DNA from: Allochromatium palmeri
GTDB taxonomy: Bacteria > Pseudomonadota > Gammaproteobacteria > Chromatiales > Chromatiaceae
Assembly: GCF_009720725.1 (NCBI RefSeq)
Contig: NZ_WNKT01000015.1
Span: 1 to 64,000 of the forward strand
DNA length: 64,000 bases
Direction: 5' to 3'
Under the pieces are notes generated by a model. The model ran no database searches. It worked only from the letters and a program-made list of their open reading frames with translations, and was not told where the DNA came from. Position numbers and translations under genes: made by a program. Below are positions 34,131 through 43,973 of the stretch, one piece after another (positions within the stretch are counted from its first letter, which is position 1; each line of letters begins with the position of its first letter).

Positions 34131-35363
34131 ATGAGTTCGATCCGCCACACCGCGCCGTTGAGTTTTCCAGTCAGCGACAATCAGCTCGTCATCGGCGGCC
34201 TTCCCATCGCCCGCCTGGCCGAGCGCATCGGACGCACGCCCTTCTATGCCTATGACCGCGCCCTGATCAGCGCGCGCATCGCGCAACTCCGACAAGCCCT
34301 GCCGGACGAGATCCATCTGCATTACGCGATCAAGGCCAACCCCATGCCGGCCGTGGTCCAGCATCTGGCCGGCCTGGTCGATGGATTCGACGTGGCCTCC
34401 GGTGGCGAATTGAAGACCGTGCTCGACACACCCATGCCGCCGAATCAGATCAGCTTTGCCGGTCCAGCCAAGAGTCCCGCCGAGCTGCGCCAGGCCATTG
34501 CCGCCGGTATCGTGATCAATCTGGAATCCGAGCGCGAGTTGCTGGCCGCCGTTCAGGCCGGTGAGGCACTGGGCATCCGGCCCAAAGTCGCCGTGCGCGT
34601 CAATCCGGATTTCGAGCTGAAATCAGCCGGCATGAAGATGAGCGGCGGCCCCAAACAGTTCGGCATCGATGCCGAGCGGGTACCAGCCGTGCTGGCCGAA
34701 ATGAAACACCTGGATCTGGAGTTCATCGGTTTTCATATCTTCTCCGGCGCGCAGAATCTGCGCGCCGAGGCCATCTCCGAGGCTCAGGAGAAAACGCTCG
34801 AACTCGCCATGCGCCTGGCCTTAGAGGCACCCTCCCCGGTGCGTGCACTCAATCTCGGCGGTGGCTTCGGCATCCCCTACTTCCCCGGCGAGCAACCACT
34901 GGATCTCGCCGCCGTGGGTGAACGTTTGTCCGAATTGTTGCCGGCAGCCCGGCGCGCGCTGCCGGATACGGAATTGATCATCGAACTCGGGCGCTTTATC
35001 GTCGGCGAGGCGGGTCTCTATATCTGTCGGGTTGTCGAGCGCAAGCTCTCGCGCGGTCAGGTGTTTCTGGTCACCGATGGCGGATTGCACCATCATCTGG
35101 CCGCATCCGGAAACTTCGGGCAGATCATCCGCAAAAATTATCCGGTGCTGGTCGCCAATCGGGTCGAGTCGGGCGAAGAACCCGAAACAGCGTCCGTAGT
35201 CGGTCCGCTCTGTACCCCACTCGACCTACTGGCTGATAAAATGCCGCTCGGTCACGCCCGTGAAGGCGATCTGATCGCCGTCATGCAGTCAGGGGCTTAC
35301 GGCTTGACTGCAAGTCCGACAGCCTTCCTGGGACATCTGCCCGCGGTCGAGGTGCTTGTCTGA
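34131..35363 (+). CDS. PLP-dependent decarboxylase, exosortase A system-associated
   Basis: 410 residues of the fold-III ornithine/diaminopimelate decarboxylase family. The PLP Lys is in LHYAIKANPMP (about residue 68) and the phosphate-binding Gly run is LNLGGGFGIPY (about 238-248). The active-site Cys from the partner subunit is in VVGPLCTPLDLL (about 360-371). It matches TIGR03099, the partner of the acyl-CoA ligase. It probably makes an amine or decarboxylated product for polymer or lipid modification. It is 44 bp upstream of the epimerase. Confidence 0.92.
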   Translation: MSSIRHTAPLSFPVSDNQLVIGGLPIARLAERIGRTPFYAYDRALISARIAQLRQALPDEIHLHYAIKANPMPAVVQHLAGLVDGFDVASGGELKTVLDTPMPPNQISFAGPAKSPAELRQAIAAGIVINLESERELLAAVQAGEALGIRPKVAVRVNPDFELKSAGMKMSGGPKQFGIDAERVPAVLAEMKHLDLEFIGFHIFSGAQNLRAEAISEAQEKTLELAMRLALEAPSPVRALNLGGGFGIPYFPGEQPLDLAAVGERLSELLPAARRALPDTELIIELGRFIVGEAGLYICRVVERKLSRGQVFLVTDGGLHHHLAASGNFGQIIRKNYPVLVANRVESGEEPETASVVGPLCTPLDLLADKMPLGHAREGDLIAVMQSGAYGLTASPTAFLGHLPAVEVLV

Positions 35364-35407
35364 GGTCAGACCCTTACCCGCGTGCATAAAACACTACAGG
35401 AACGCCC

Positions 35408-36526
35408 ATGCCCTTGATCGACATCATCGCCGGCGCGCGGCCAAATTTCATGAAGATCGCGCCCATCATCCGCGCGCTCGAAGCACGCCAGACTGCCGGC
35501 GGCACACTTCGCTATCGTCTGGTGCATACCGGTCAGCACTATGATGCCCGGATGTCGGGTGACTTCTTCGCGCAACTTAGGATCCCGAAACCCGATGTCA
35601 ATCTGGAGGTGGGTTCGGGCAGCCAAGCGGAACAGACCGCCGCGATCATGACCCGCTACGAACGCCTGCTGCTGGAGGCGCCGAGCCAGGTGTGCCTGGT
35701 GGTGGGCGACGTGACCTCGACCATGGCCTGCGCCATCGCAGCACAGAAGCTCTGCATCCCGGTCGCCCATGTCGAGGCGGGCATCCGCTCGGGTGACTGG
35801 ACCATGCCCGAAGAGATCAATCGGATGGTAACGGATGCCATCACCAACTGGTTCTTCACCACCAGTGAAGTGGCCAACGCCAATCTGCGCCGGGCAGGCA
35901 TCGAGGACGAACGGATTTTCTTCGTCGGCAACACCATGATCGACAGTCTGCTCGCCAATCTGCCACGTCTGCGCCAGCCGCCCTTCTGGGGGGAACTGGG
36001 CTTGCAGGCCGGCGGCTATTTCGTGCTGACGCTGCATCGTCCAGCGAATGTCGACCAGGGCGAAGGCTTCGCGCGCCTGCTGGCGGCGATCAGCACCGGG
36101 ACACGCGGCTTGCCGGTGGTGTTTCCGGTACACCCCCGCACGGCCAAGACCTTGCGCGAACTGGTCGAAGTGCCGCCGAACGTCCGGCTGGTCGATCCGC
36201 AGCCCTATCTGGAATTCAATTATCTGGTGCGCTCGGCTAAGGCGGTGATCACGGATTCAGGCGGCATCACCGAGGAAACAACGTTGCTGGGCGTCCCTTG
36301 CCTGACCCTGCGCGATTCCACCGAGCGCCCCGAGACCGTAACTATCGGCACCAATGAGCTGATCGGCACCGACCCGGCCAAACTCGGACCAGCGTTAGAC
36401 CGGCTCTTTGCCGGTGAATGGAAACAGGGCGCGATTCCGGAGAAATGGGACGGCCAAACCGGCCCGCGCATCGCGGCGATTTTGGAGCGCTTGTTCACGG
36501 ACGCTGCCGAATCGAAATCTGTTTAG
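35408..36526 (+). CDS. wecB: UDP-N-acetylglucosamine 2-epimerase (non-hydrolysing)
   Basis: 372 residues. Family residues are visible: ARPNFMKIAPI (about 10-20), VVGDVTSTMA with the catalytic Asp, HVEAGIRSGDWTMPEEINR with both catalytic Glu, LTLHRPANVD and TDSGGITEE. It interconverts UDP-GlcNAc and UDP-ManNAc and so supplies a sugar for the polymer. The 3' end overlaps the end of the minus-strand fusion gene by 32 bp (36495-36526), so the two converge without a terminator. Confidence 0.93.
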   Translation: MPLIDIIAGARPNFMKIAPIIRALEARQTAGGTLRYRLVHTGQHYDARMSGDFFAQLRIPKPDVNLEVGSGSQAEQTAAIMTRYERLLLEAPSQVCLVVGDVTSTMACAIAAQKLCIPVAHVEAGIRSGDWTMPEEINRMVTDAITNWFFTTSEVANANLRRAGIEDERIFFVGNTMIDSLLANLPRLRQPPFWGELGLQAGGYFVLTLHRPANVDQGEGFARLLAAISTGTRGLPVVFPVHPRTAKTLRELVEVPPNVRLVDPQPYLEFNYLVRSAKAVITDSGGITEETTLLGVPCLTLRDSTERPETVTIGTNELIGTDPAKLGPALDRLFAGEWKQGAIPEKWDGQTGPRIAAILERLFTDAAESKSV

Positions 36527-39500
36527 CCTGAGCGTCAAGGCTGAGTTCGATGAATCCGCTCTGTGTGACCGACACGGTTTCCTGTCGATCTCCAAGGTCG
36601 ACCTCAAACTGATCACCGATGGATACACCGGTGACCAGTAACCGCGTCTGCTGGCCCGGAATGTCTAGTTGGACCGGCTCTCTGAAATGGCTGATGTCGA
36701 AGAGCAGCAGGCTTTTATCCGTATAGGCCGCAAGCGCCTCGCCACTGTTCAGGCGTAACGGCTCGACAGGCTTCGGATTCGCTCCGCGCAGACTCGGGGT
36801 CAAGGCGATCAGAAATCGATCCAGCCGACTCGGCTGTGTGGGCTGGATCTCGATCCGCCAGAGTCCATTGTCAAACCAACGCGCCTTAAGAGAATCCTGG
36901 CCAAAATTGAGGCCATCGAGTACCTGCTCATCGCCATCAGCCTCGACATAGTACTCATACCCCTTCCCGCCCACGAGTCGAGTCACCGCCTCCTCGGGTG
37001 CCAACCGCACCAGATCCAGCTTACCGCGCCCATTGACCATCGACAGGCGTTCAGACGGACTTTCCAGGATGCCCGCGTTCTCGCTCCCCAGCTTGACGTG
37101 CAGATTTGGGATATCCGGCCGTTGCGGCAGGTGCAGCAGCCACTTTTTGGTATAGCTGGGATCGGTTGACTCGACGGTGTCGAACACAAAGACTCGATCC
37201 TCATCGATCAGATAGAGCAGCGCGCGCGCGACCCGCTCCACCTTGCCACCTCGGTCTTGGGTGTCGTAGTCGCTGTTGTCATAGGCTCCGGTGAGATCTG
37301 CCTCGATATACAACAAACGGTCGTCGATGAGCTGATAGGTACGGATCACACCCCCTTCGTAGTGCCGCCCCTGACCAATCTGAGCCAGCCAATCCGCGAC
37401 GCCCTGAACCGAGCTCCCAGTCGGCATGACGATCCGCTGTCCGCCGTCGATGACGTTGCGCTCGACAAGCGGCGATGGATGGATGCGCTCATCCGGACGC
37501 AGCACCAGCAGCGAGTTGCGTGAGACCGTGCGGATACCGTAGTAGAGCCGATTGGGCGCCGCGATATCGCCCCGGTAGGTGGCATTGCTGATCGCCAGTG
37601 GCGCGCCCTTGAAGAGCGTGAAGTGACCGGCGTCGTAGTGACCGTGATGGGTGAGGCTATGGCCAGCGCGCAGGGTCAGCAGGGTGTCGTCCGCTCCCCA
37701 ACCGCTACGCGCCACGATCTGATTGAACGCCTTCGGCCCAAACCAGTCAGCGCTGGGCAGCACGGCCTGCAAGCCATCCAGCGTGCCTGATGTAACAGAT
37801 GCCAGCGGCCACACTGTCGGGTCGTTGAAGAGCTGGAAGCCCCAGCGATAGTCACGATAGTAACTCTCGGTTCCATGTCTGGCTTCCAGCCAGCGCGAGT
37901 AGCTCGATAGCACACGACTGCGCGTGAGCTGGACGATGAGATCGATGACCCGGCGCGTTTCGTCCTTGAGGTCGACCCTAGGGCCTTCGTCGCCTGTCAG
38001 CTCGACGCGCCCATCCGGGCGCGTCATGTAGAGCGTCCAAAGCCCAATACGCTCGAGCGCCTGGCGCATCTCAGGTGCCGCCTGCGTATCCTCGAACCCA
38101 TTGAGATAGGCGCTAGCGGCCAGGGTCAACAGGAAGGCGCGCGAATTGATCCAGTAGTTGTAGCCTTCGGGCCAGCCTTCCGAGAGCCTGAGCGCGGCCA
38201 TGGCCTCGCGGAAATGGGCTTGGGCGCGGCGAATCAATTCCTGTTGCCCGGGGGTCTCGGCATCGAGTGCAACGGCGATCAACCAGGCCGTCGCCGCCAG
38301 GGTCGCACGACCATGCCACAGCGATGGACCACGACCATCGAGTTGCTCCAGATAGCTGGGCAGGAGTGCGGCCAACTGAGCCTGAACCCGGCGGCGTGTC
38401 GAGTCCGACAGATCGGGATGGAGCGCAAGCCAATCATAGGCCCAGGCCAGCTCCCAGCCATTGCCATAGTCTCCAGAGTTACCTGGTGGAGTTGGCTCAA
38501 AGGTGCTCAGCGCCTCGAGTCCCTGTCGTCCAGCCTCCTCGTCACCTGTGAGAATCCAGCAGACCGCGAGTCGCAGTGCTCCGGAACCACCGCAAGGTGG
38601 ATAGCGTCCCGGATCGAGGCCAACGACAGCGTAGCGTTCCTGGCGCGTCCTGATCGCGGGCGCCAGACCACGACCGTCCCAGTCAGCGAGTTCAGGCAAC
38701 AGAATGCGCGGATGCGTGGAGCGCTGGCGTCCATCCAGGGCGACATCGGAAAAACGCGGCGGCGGACGCAGCCAGGGTTCGAGCCACGGAAGTTCGATCT
38801 CATAACGCTCCAAAACCTTGGTCACCAACTGCCGCGTATCTACGTCATAAAAACGCATCGTCTGAGCAAGCACCATGACCGCGAGGCCCGCGCCGAGCGC
38901 CATGACCAAGGTTATGAGCATCAGCTTGCGTCTGCGATCAGCGAATCCGGGTTGAGCCGCCGCCGCTTGAGCGACCGGAACTGGCTGCAAGGCAGGCCGT
39001 GCAATGGATGTGTGCCCCAAGGCCAGCAAGGTGGTCAGCCAGAAGAGCACACTGACGCGCGGTGAATCGATGATAGTGCCAAAGGCGCCGACGGCATAAA
39101 AACCAGCTAAGGAGACGAGCAGCGCCAAGGCGAATGGATCCATGCCGGCCGCTGAGCGGGCCGTTTTCATTAGCGCCGCCAGGGCGATCAGACTAAACAG
39201 AATGAGTCCGATGAGTCCAAGCTCGAAGTAGACATGGACCCACAGATTTTTGATATGCCAGGGCAGATGATCGAAGTCCGAGTACATGAACCAGCGGTCA
39301 AAGCCGCGCGCGAAATCGCCATTGTCGACGCGCTCCTGTCCAGCTGCATCCAGGATCGAGAGGGTGTCGATGTCGATCCAGCGACCCGCCGAACGGTTGG
39401 CGATCTCGAGCGTCAGCCAACCCTCCTGAGCGCCTTTGAATGAACCCAGTCCCTGCGCGTCAAAGGTCTGCTCGATGCGCGTCCAGTCGGTGCCATTCGG

Positions 39501-41228
39501 CTGAATCCTTTGGTTGAATGTCGCACAGGTTGGATTCCATTCATTCGCCGGAACCAGATGCCGATGACAGATCCGCAACTCCAGTTGAACAGGTTTGGGG
39601 TTCTCGTCCGTCCGGAGAGATAGCGACAGCCAGTAAGGTTGCCGAGGCTCTAGCGACAAACGCTGGCCGATCCGAATGTTGGGTCCGCCAAACAGCCTGA
39701 GCGAGCGGTGCGCGCCATCGTCCTCGATTCTGAATCCGACAACGGTGGCTGGATCCTGGTGCATCAAGTAATAGGTCTGAGGAAAACGTCCAACACCCTG
39801 CCCCAGGAGCCGGGTGCCCAGATCGCGATCCATGATCGAGGCAGCGGTCTGCCAGTGCTCCAGACGATGTTGCAAATCCTGCGAACCCGTGGCCAGGCGC
39901 GTATCCATGCGATAGCCGAACAGACTGAGCGTCAGCATAAACAGAACGCCCGCAAAAACAGCCAGGATCATTCCCGACTGCTGGAGTGCAAGCCTTCCCG
40001 CCAGGCGACGCCCAATCCAAACACCGACGAGCGCGGCGGGTGGAATACAGAGCATGGCTTGCCACACCGCCGGCAAGGGCAGAAATCCATAGTTCCGGTC
40101 GAGGATCGTCCAGGTGCCGAGCAGGGTCAAGGCCGCTGTCAGGATCACCATCGCCACCGACCGCCAGCGACCCCAAATAGCCGGACCTGGGATCATCATG
40201 ATGAGCGCGCCGCTCAGGAAGGCCGTCAAGGTATAGGCCAAGGCTACGGAACCGCCGCTGCGAAAGGCGATATAGGCTAGGCCGACCATCGTCAGCGCAA
40301 TCGATGCAACGAGCGGGATGTCGCGTGCTCGAATCGTGGCGCGTCGCTGAAACGCCAGCACCAGGAGCGCGACAGCCATGGCGACGAAGACGCCAAGATA
40401 GACGCCACGCGAGAACGTCACGAAGACCGTGTAGAGCAGACCAAGCAGCGCGATTCCAGGCAGACTCGCCCCCAAGAGTCCACGCGCGCTCAGAAAGGCC
40501 GTCGCAACGAATGGCAGGGTCAACAGCAGCCAGCCATCGATGGCGGTGCCGCCGGTGTGCATGTCCGCGAACAGAGCCGTGACCCGGTAAGGGGTCGAGA
40601 AATCGAGCAGCGCGCTAATGGGACTGTAGATGTCACTCCAGAACAAGAGCGTCGAATAGATGCCACGCTCCCACAGTACGACGGCAAACACGGCCAGTGC
40701 GGCAAGCGACATCCCAAGGAACAAAAAGCGTCGCGCGCGCGCCGCATCGAGTCGCTCCTCGACCACCCAGACCGGATAGAGCAGCACAGCCCAGAACAAT
40801 CCCTTAGAGACCCGCAAGGCGTTGAAAGGACTGTAATAGCTCGCAAAGCTATTGGCATCGACCTCGGGCCAGGGATAGAGCGTGCGGAACAGCGACAGCC
40901 CCACGAGTCCGACGAAGAGGACGAGCAGCACCCTCGACAGCGGCCGCATCGCCCCGAACGAAGGCACATAGCGGTCGCGCAACAGATAGGCCGCGAGCGT
41001 GACAAGCACGAGAGCATCGAACTCATCGAGATAGATCCGCCCCGTCCAGGGACGCAGATCCAGCACCGGCAACAGCAGCGGCAGCAGAATCAGCCACAGC
41101 GCCGGGCGCCAGAGCAATAGACCGAGATAGACGCCCGCGCCCAGCAGCAACGGCCAATGGGCGAATGGAAGATCGTGCAGGATCCAGATCCCGAAACCGA
41201 GCGGGATGAGACCAAGCACCCGTTTCAC
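36495..41228 (-). CDS. O-antigen ligase-like membrane protein fused to a heparinase II/III-type lyase
   Basis: 1577 residues from the GTG at 41228, whose GTGA overlaps the amidotransferase stop; a GTG at 41240 is possible. Residues about 1-460 are a polytopic O-antigen ligase/polymerase. Its Wzy_C loop starts at HWQTAASIMDRDLGTRLLGQG in pieces (about 460-480). A beta-rich domain of about 160 residues is inserted (RLSLEPRQPYWLSLSLRT, WLTLEIANRSAGRWIDIDT), and the loop resumes at HIKNLWVHVYFELGLIG near 650. More helices run to about 795. The C-terminal 780 residues carry a helical toroid (GYNYWINSRAFLLTLAA) and the heparinase II/III centre THHGHYDAGHFTL near 1200. It may build and trim the same polymer. 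Confidence 0.87.
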   Translation of the reverse strand: MKRVLGLIPLGFGIWILHDLPFAHWPLLLGAGVYLGLLLWRPALWLILLPLLLPVLDLRPWTGRIYLDEFDALVLVTLAAYLLRDRYVPSFGAMRPLSRVLLVLFVGLVGLSLFRTLYPWPEVDANSFASYYSPFNALRVSKGLFWAVLLYPVWVVEERLDAARARRFLFLGMSLAALAVFAVVLWERGIYSTLLFWSDIYSPISALLDFSTPYRVTALFADMHTGGTAIDGWLLLTLPFVATAFLSARGLLGASLPGIALLGLLYTVFVTFSRGVYLGVFVAMAVALLVLAFQRRATIRARDIPLVASIALTMVGLAYIAFRSGGSVALAYTLTAFLSGALIMMIPGPAIWGRWRSVAMVILTAALTLLGTWTILDRNYGFLPLPAVWQAMLCIPPAALVGVWIGRRLAGRLALQQSGMILAVFAGVLFMLTLSLFGYRMDTRLATGSQDLQHRLEHWQTAASIMDRDLGTRLLGQGVGRFPQTYYLMHQDPATVVGFRIEDDGAHRSLRLFGGPNIRIGQRLSLEPRQPYWLSLSLRTDENPKPVQLELRICHRHLVPANEWNPTCATFNQRIQPNGTDWTRIEQTFDAQGLGSFKGAQEGWLTLEIANRSAGRWIDIDTLSILDAAGQERVDNGDFARGFDRWFMYSDFDHLPWHIKNLWVHVYFELGLIGLILFSLIALAALMKTARSAAGMDPFALALLVSLAGFYAVGAFGTIIDSPRVSVLFWLTTLLALGHTSIARPALQPVPVAQAAAAQPGFADRRRKLMLITLVMALGAGLAVMVLAQTMRFYDVDTRQLVTKVLERYEIELPWLEPWLRPPPRFSDVALDGRQRSTHPRILLPELADWDGRGLAPAIRTRQERYAVVGLDPGRYPPCGGSGALRLAVCWILTGDEEAGRQGLEALSTFEPTPPGNSGDYGNGWELAWAYDWLALHPDLSDSTRRRVQAQLAALLPSYLEQLDGRGPSLWHGRATLAATAWLIAVALDAETPGQQELIRRAQAHFREAMAALRLSEGWPEGYNYWINSRAFLLTLAASAYLNGFEDTQAAPEMRQALERIGLWTLYMTRPDGRVELTGDEGPRVDLKDETRRVIDLIVQLTRSRVLSSYSRWLEARHGTESYYRDYRWGFQLFNDPTVWPLASVTSGTLDGLQAVLPSADWFGPKAFNQIVARSGWGADDTLLTLRAGHSLTHHGHYDAGHFTLFKGAPLAISNATYRGDIAAPNRLYYGIRTVSRNSLLVLRPDERIHPSPLVERNVIDGGQRIVMPTGSSVQGVADWLAQIGQGRHYEGGVIRTYQLIDDRLLYIEADLTGAYDNSDYDTQDRGGKVERVARALLYLIDEDRVFVFDTVESTDPSYTKKWLLHLPQRPDIPNLHVKLGSENAGILESPSERLSMVNGRGKLDLVRLAPEEAVTRLVGGKGYEYYVEADGDEQVLDGLNFGQDSLKARWFDNGLWRIEIQPTQPSRLDRFLIALTPSLRGANPKPVEPLRLNSGEALAAYTDKSLLLFDISHFREPVQLDIPGQQTRLLVTGVSIGDQFEVDLGDRQETVSVTQSGFIELSLDAQAKQISIRQRP

Positions 41229-43048
41229 TTCGCCACCCACTCCTCAAGCATGAGCATCATCCAAATCATCTTGCCGAAATAGGTCGCATGCAGCGCCTGA
41301 TGATCGGACTGAATCTGAGCGATATAGTCCGGCCGCAGCCAGCCGCGCCGCCCGAGATCCGCCAACCGCCCGCGCACATGCTCAGCAAGCGCCCGATCAT
41401 CCCTGAGCCAGATCCCGAACGGCAACCCAAAGCCATGCTTGGATTTGGTGAGGATCGGCCTGGGCAGATAGTCCCAGAGCGCGCGCTTGAAGAACCAGCG
41501 CAGATAGTTCCCCTTCACCTTCCAATCCGGCGGCACCTGCCCCGAGAACTCGACCAGCGCATCGTCGAGCAGCGGATAGCGAACCTCGATCCCGGCGGCC
41601 TCGGTCATGGCCGAGACCTTGCGCAGATCATTGTCGGCCAGGGTGAACTTGAGATCCAGATGCAGCATGCGGTTGATGAAATGCTGGCTATCGGCGCGTT
41701 GATAGGGATCGCGCAGCAGAACCAAGGGCTGACCGGGGTGGACCTGGGCCAGAAACTCAGGTGTAAACATGGCTTCCAGCGGCTGACGATGGAAGAAGTT
41801 GTATGCCTCCATCCGATCGGGCAAGGGCACATTAGCCTGGCGCACATAGCTCTTGAGTTTGCGCGTCGGCATCACCCGATCGATACCAGGCAGCGACACA
41901 AACGGCTCGATGAGTCCACCCCGGATCCAGCCCGGAATCCGGCCGTAGAACTCGAAAATCTTCTGCTTGGCATAGCGCTCGTTGCCGCCGAGGATTTCGT
42001 CGCCACCGTCACCGCCGAGCATGACCCGATAGCCGTCGTCAGCGGCCAGCTTGGCACACAGATAGGCCGAGACAGCCGATTCGTTGGCGAATGGCTCGTC
42101 GTACTGCTGGGCGACGCGCGGGATGATGTCCAGCACATCCTTAGGCGTCAGATAGTACTCACGGCTATCCAAGCCGAAATGCCGCGCCGCGATCCGTGCA
42201 TACTCCATCTCGTCGAAGCCCTCGGCCTCGAAGCCGAGCGAATAGGTCCGCGCCGGTTTGCCCTGAATATCGGTGAGCAGACCGGCGACGGTGGAACTGT
42301 CGGTCCCGCCGGAAAGAAAGGCCGCAACCTCATCATCACCGCGTGCCCGCTCGACGCCGTCGCGCAATAACTGCCTGAAATCGCGGGCCTGTTCCTCGAA
42401 ATCGTGTCGCGGCTCGTCACGATAGGCCAGATGCCAGTAAAATGTGCGTTCGATTCGACCATCGCGCCAGTGGAGCCGTTGCGCGGGCAGCAATTTTTCG
42501 ACACCCTGAAAAATGGTTCCAGGCGCCGGCACCATGGTGAAATAGAGATAATTGAAGAGACCTTGTGGATCGAGACCCGCCGCGACCGCTGGATGGGCAG
42601 CAACCAGATCGGCACGATTGGAAAAGACCAGGGTCGCACCAGCCTGGGCGAACGCCAGGGTTTCGATGCCAATGCGATCGATCGCGAGCAGCGCCTCGCG
42701 CCGAGGTGTGTCGACGATGGCCAGGGTAAAGCTGCCCTGGATGAATCTGGGCGTGTCGGCGCCCCGCTCGCGCCAGAGTTCCAGGACGCGCGTGGCCGCA
42801 TCTTCACCCGATCGGAGTGGCTCGACAAAACGCGGACGACCTGAGATGAGCGCCAGCACACCCTCACGTTCAGCCAGACTGCACAGCGAACCTGTGGCCG
42901 CGAGCACTCCGGTAGCGGCATGGCGGACGTCCAGCCCATCGCCAGTCTGGCCACGCTGGGCCATGATGGAGGCCAGGGTCTCGCGCGACGCCCTCTCGGG
43001 CGTGGGCTCGGGGGACATCCAGCCACAAAAGTCCCGCATCGTTTTCAT
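41225..43048 (-). CDS. Asparagine-synthase-like amidotransferase
   Basis: 607 residues from the ATG at 43048, which has GGAGG four bases upstream. It has an N-terminal class II glutaminase-like domain (about 1-210) and a C-terminal synthetase domain with the ATP-pyrophosphatase loop FLSGGTDSSTVAGLL (about 264-278) and MLGGDGGDEILGG. True enzymes have Cys at residue 2 after Met removal; here the first Cys is residue 8 in MRDFCGWMSP, so the glutaminase may be ammonia-dependent or processed. In polysaccharide loci such proteins amidate uronic acids or form asparagine-like bonds. It is coupled to the downstream lyase fusion. Confidence 0.88.
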   Translation of the reverse strand: MKTMRDFCGWMSPEPTPERASRETLASIMAQRGQTGDGLDVRHAATGVLAATGSLCSLAEREGVLALISGRPRFVEPLRSGEDAATRVLELWRERGADTPRFIQGSFTLAIVDTPRREALLAIDRIGIETLAFAQAGATLVFSNRADLVAAHPAVAAGLDPQGLFNYLYFTMVPAPGTIFQGVEKLLPAQRLHWRDGRIERTFYWHLAYRDEPRHDFEEQARDFRQLLRDGVERARGDDEVAAFLSGGTDSSTVAGLLTDIQGKPARTYSLGFEAEGFDEMEYARIAARHFGLDSREYYLTPKDVLDIIPRVAQQYDEPFANESAVSAYLCAKLAADDGYRVMLGGDGGDEILGGNERYAKQKIFEFYGRIPGWIRGGLIEPFVSLPGIDRVMPTRKLKSYVRQANVPLPDRMEAYNFFHRQPLEAMFTPEFLAQVHPGQPLVLLRDPYQRADSQHFINRMLHLDLKFTLADNDLRKVSAMTEAAGIEVRYPLLDDALVEFSGQVPPDWKVKGNYLRWFFKRALWDYLPRPILTKSKHGFGLPFGIWLRDDRALAEHVRGRLADLGRRGWLRPDYIAQIQSDHQALHATYFGKMIWMMLMLEEWVAK

Positions 43049-43112
43049 AAATCCTCCGCCACAAAATCCATAATTCAAGTCAGTTGACTTGTTGACATGC
43101 ATCAAAAATACC

Positions 43113-43952
43113 ATGGAAACATGCCCACATTGCGGTAGCAGCAATGTCCGCCGTTCGACCCAGCCACTCTCATCGCGGACGAATGCGAATACGTATCCAG
43201 TCTTTTTCAGGCTCTTTCGCTGCCGCGAATGCGGTCATCGCTTCCATGCACGGGATTATTTTTTGATCCAAAAATGGGGCATGGGATTCCTGACCCTCGT
43301 CATCATCCTGGGCGCCACGCTGTGGGTCGAACTCAACCAGCCCGGTCGTGAGCCGGTCCAGCTCAATACGGGCGAGAAGGCCTATGTACTCGATCAAAGA
43401 ACCATCAGTCATGCGGTCCATGACGAGTCGCAACAAGACAATCCAAACCTGCATCGCGCCGCTGAGAATGGCGAGGCCCAGGCTCAGTATCAGCTGGGCA
43501 TGAACATCGTCCAGCGCGCTTGGCAGCACAGCGAACCCCTGGCGATGATCGACGCTGTCGAGTGGATTCGCAAGGCCGCTGAGCAGGATCACGTCAGTGC
43601 TCAGTTCATGCTTGGCGCACTCTACGAAAAGGGACGCGGACTGATCCAGGATTATGGACTGGCCTACGACTGGTATCTGCGCGCCGCTCAGCAGGGCAAC
43701 GCGCTGGCCATGGAGCGACTTGGATTGATGTTTGCCCGGGGGCGCGGCGTCACTCAGGATCTGGAGCAAGCCTATGTCTGGCTCAATCTCGCCGCCGCGC
43801 GTGGCGATCATCTGGCCGAAGACGAACGTAACAAGCTCCGTGGTTTGCTGTCTGACGCCGACCTGACAAAGGCCCAGGAACGCTCCCGAGCCTTGGATCT
43901 GGAGCTCCCGCGTCTCACGGAGTCACTGCAAGCACCGCCATTCGGGTTCTGA
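43113..43952 (+). CDS. SEL1-repeat protein with N-terminal zinc ribbon and one membrane helix
   Basis: 279 residues from the ATG at 43113. CPHCGSSNVRRS at about 4-15 and CRECGH at about 37-42 form a four-Cys zinc ribbon. A single membrane helix lies at about 58-76 (MGFLTLVIILGATLWVEL). SEL1/TPR-like repeats follow from about 115: AQYQLGMNIVQRAW, AQFMLGALYEKGRGLIQDY and AMERLGLMFARGRGVTQDL. It is probably a membrane-tethered scaffold. It diverges from the amidotransferase with only 64 bp between the start codons. A TTG at 43089 is an alternative. Confidence 0.82.
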   Translation: METCPHCGSSNVRRSTQPLSSRTNANTYPVFFRLFRCRECGHRFHARDYFLIQKWGMGFLTLVIILGATLWVELNQPGREPVQLNTGEKAYVLDQRTISHAVHDESQQDNPNLHRAAENGEAQAQYQLGMNIVQRAWQHSEPLAMIDAVEWIRKAAEQDHVSAQFMLGALYEKGRGLIQDYGLAYDWYLRAAQQGNALAMERLGLMFARGRGVTQDLEQAYVWLNLAAARGDHLAEDERNKLRGLLSDADLTKAQERSRALDLELPRLTESLQAPPFGF

Positions 43953-43973
43953 GCCGATTTTAAGCGTCGTCTT

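Noticed and set aside
8159-36526. Exosortase or PEP-CTERM substrate inside the XrtA-like region
   Set aside because: No polytopic exosortase with the expected Cys/Arg/His motifs and no PEP-CTERM tail was found; only accessory genes lie in this window.
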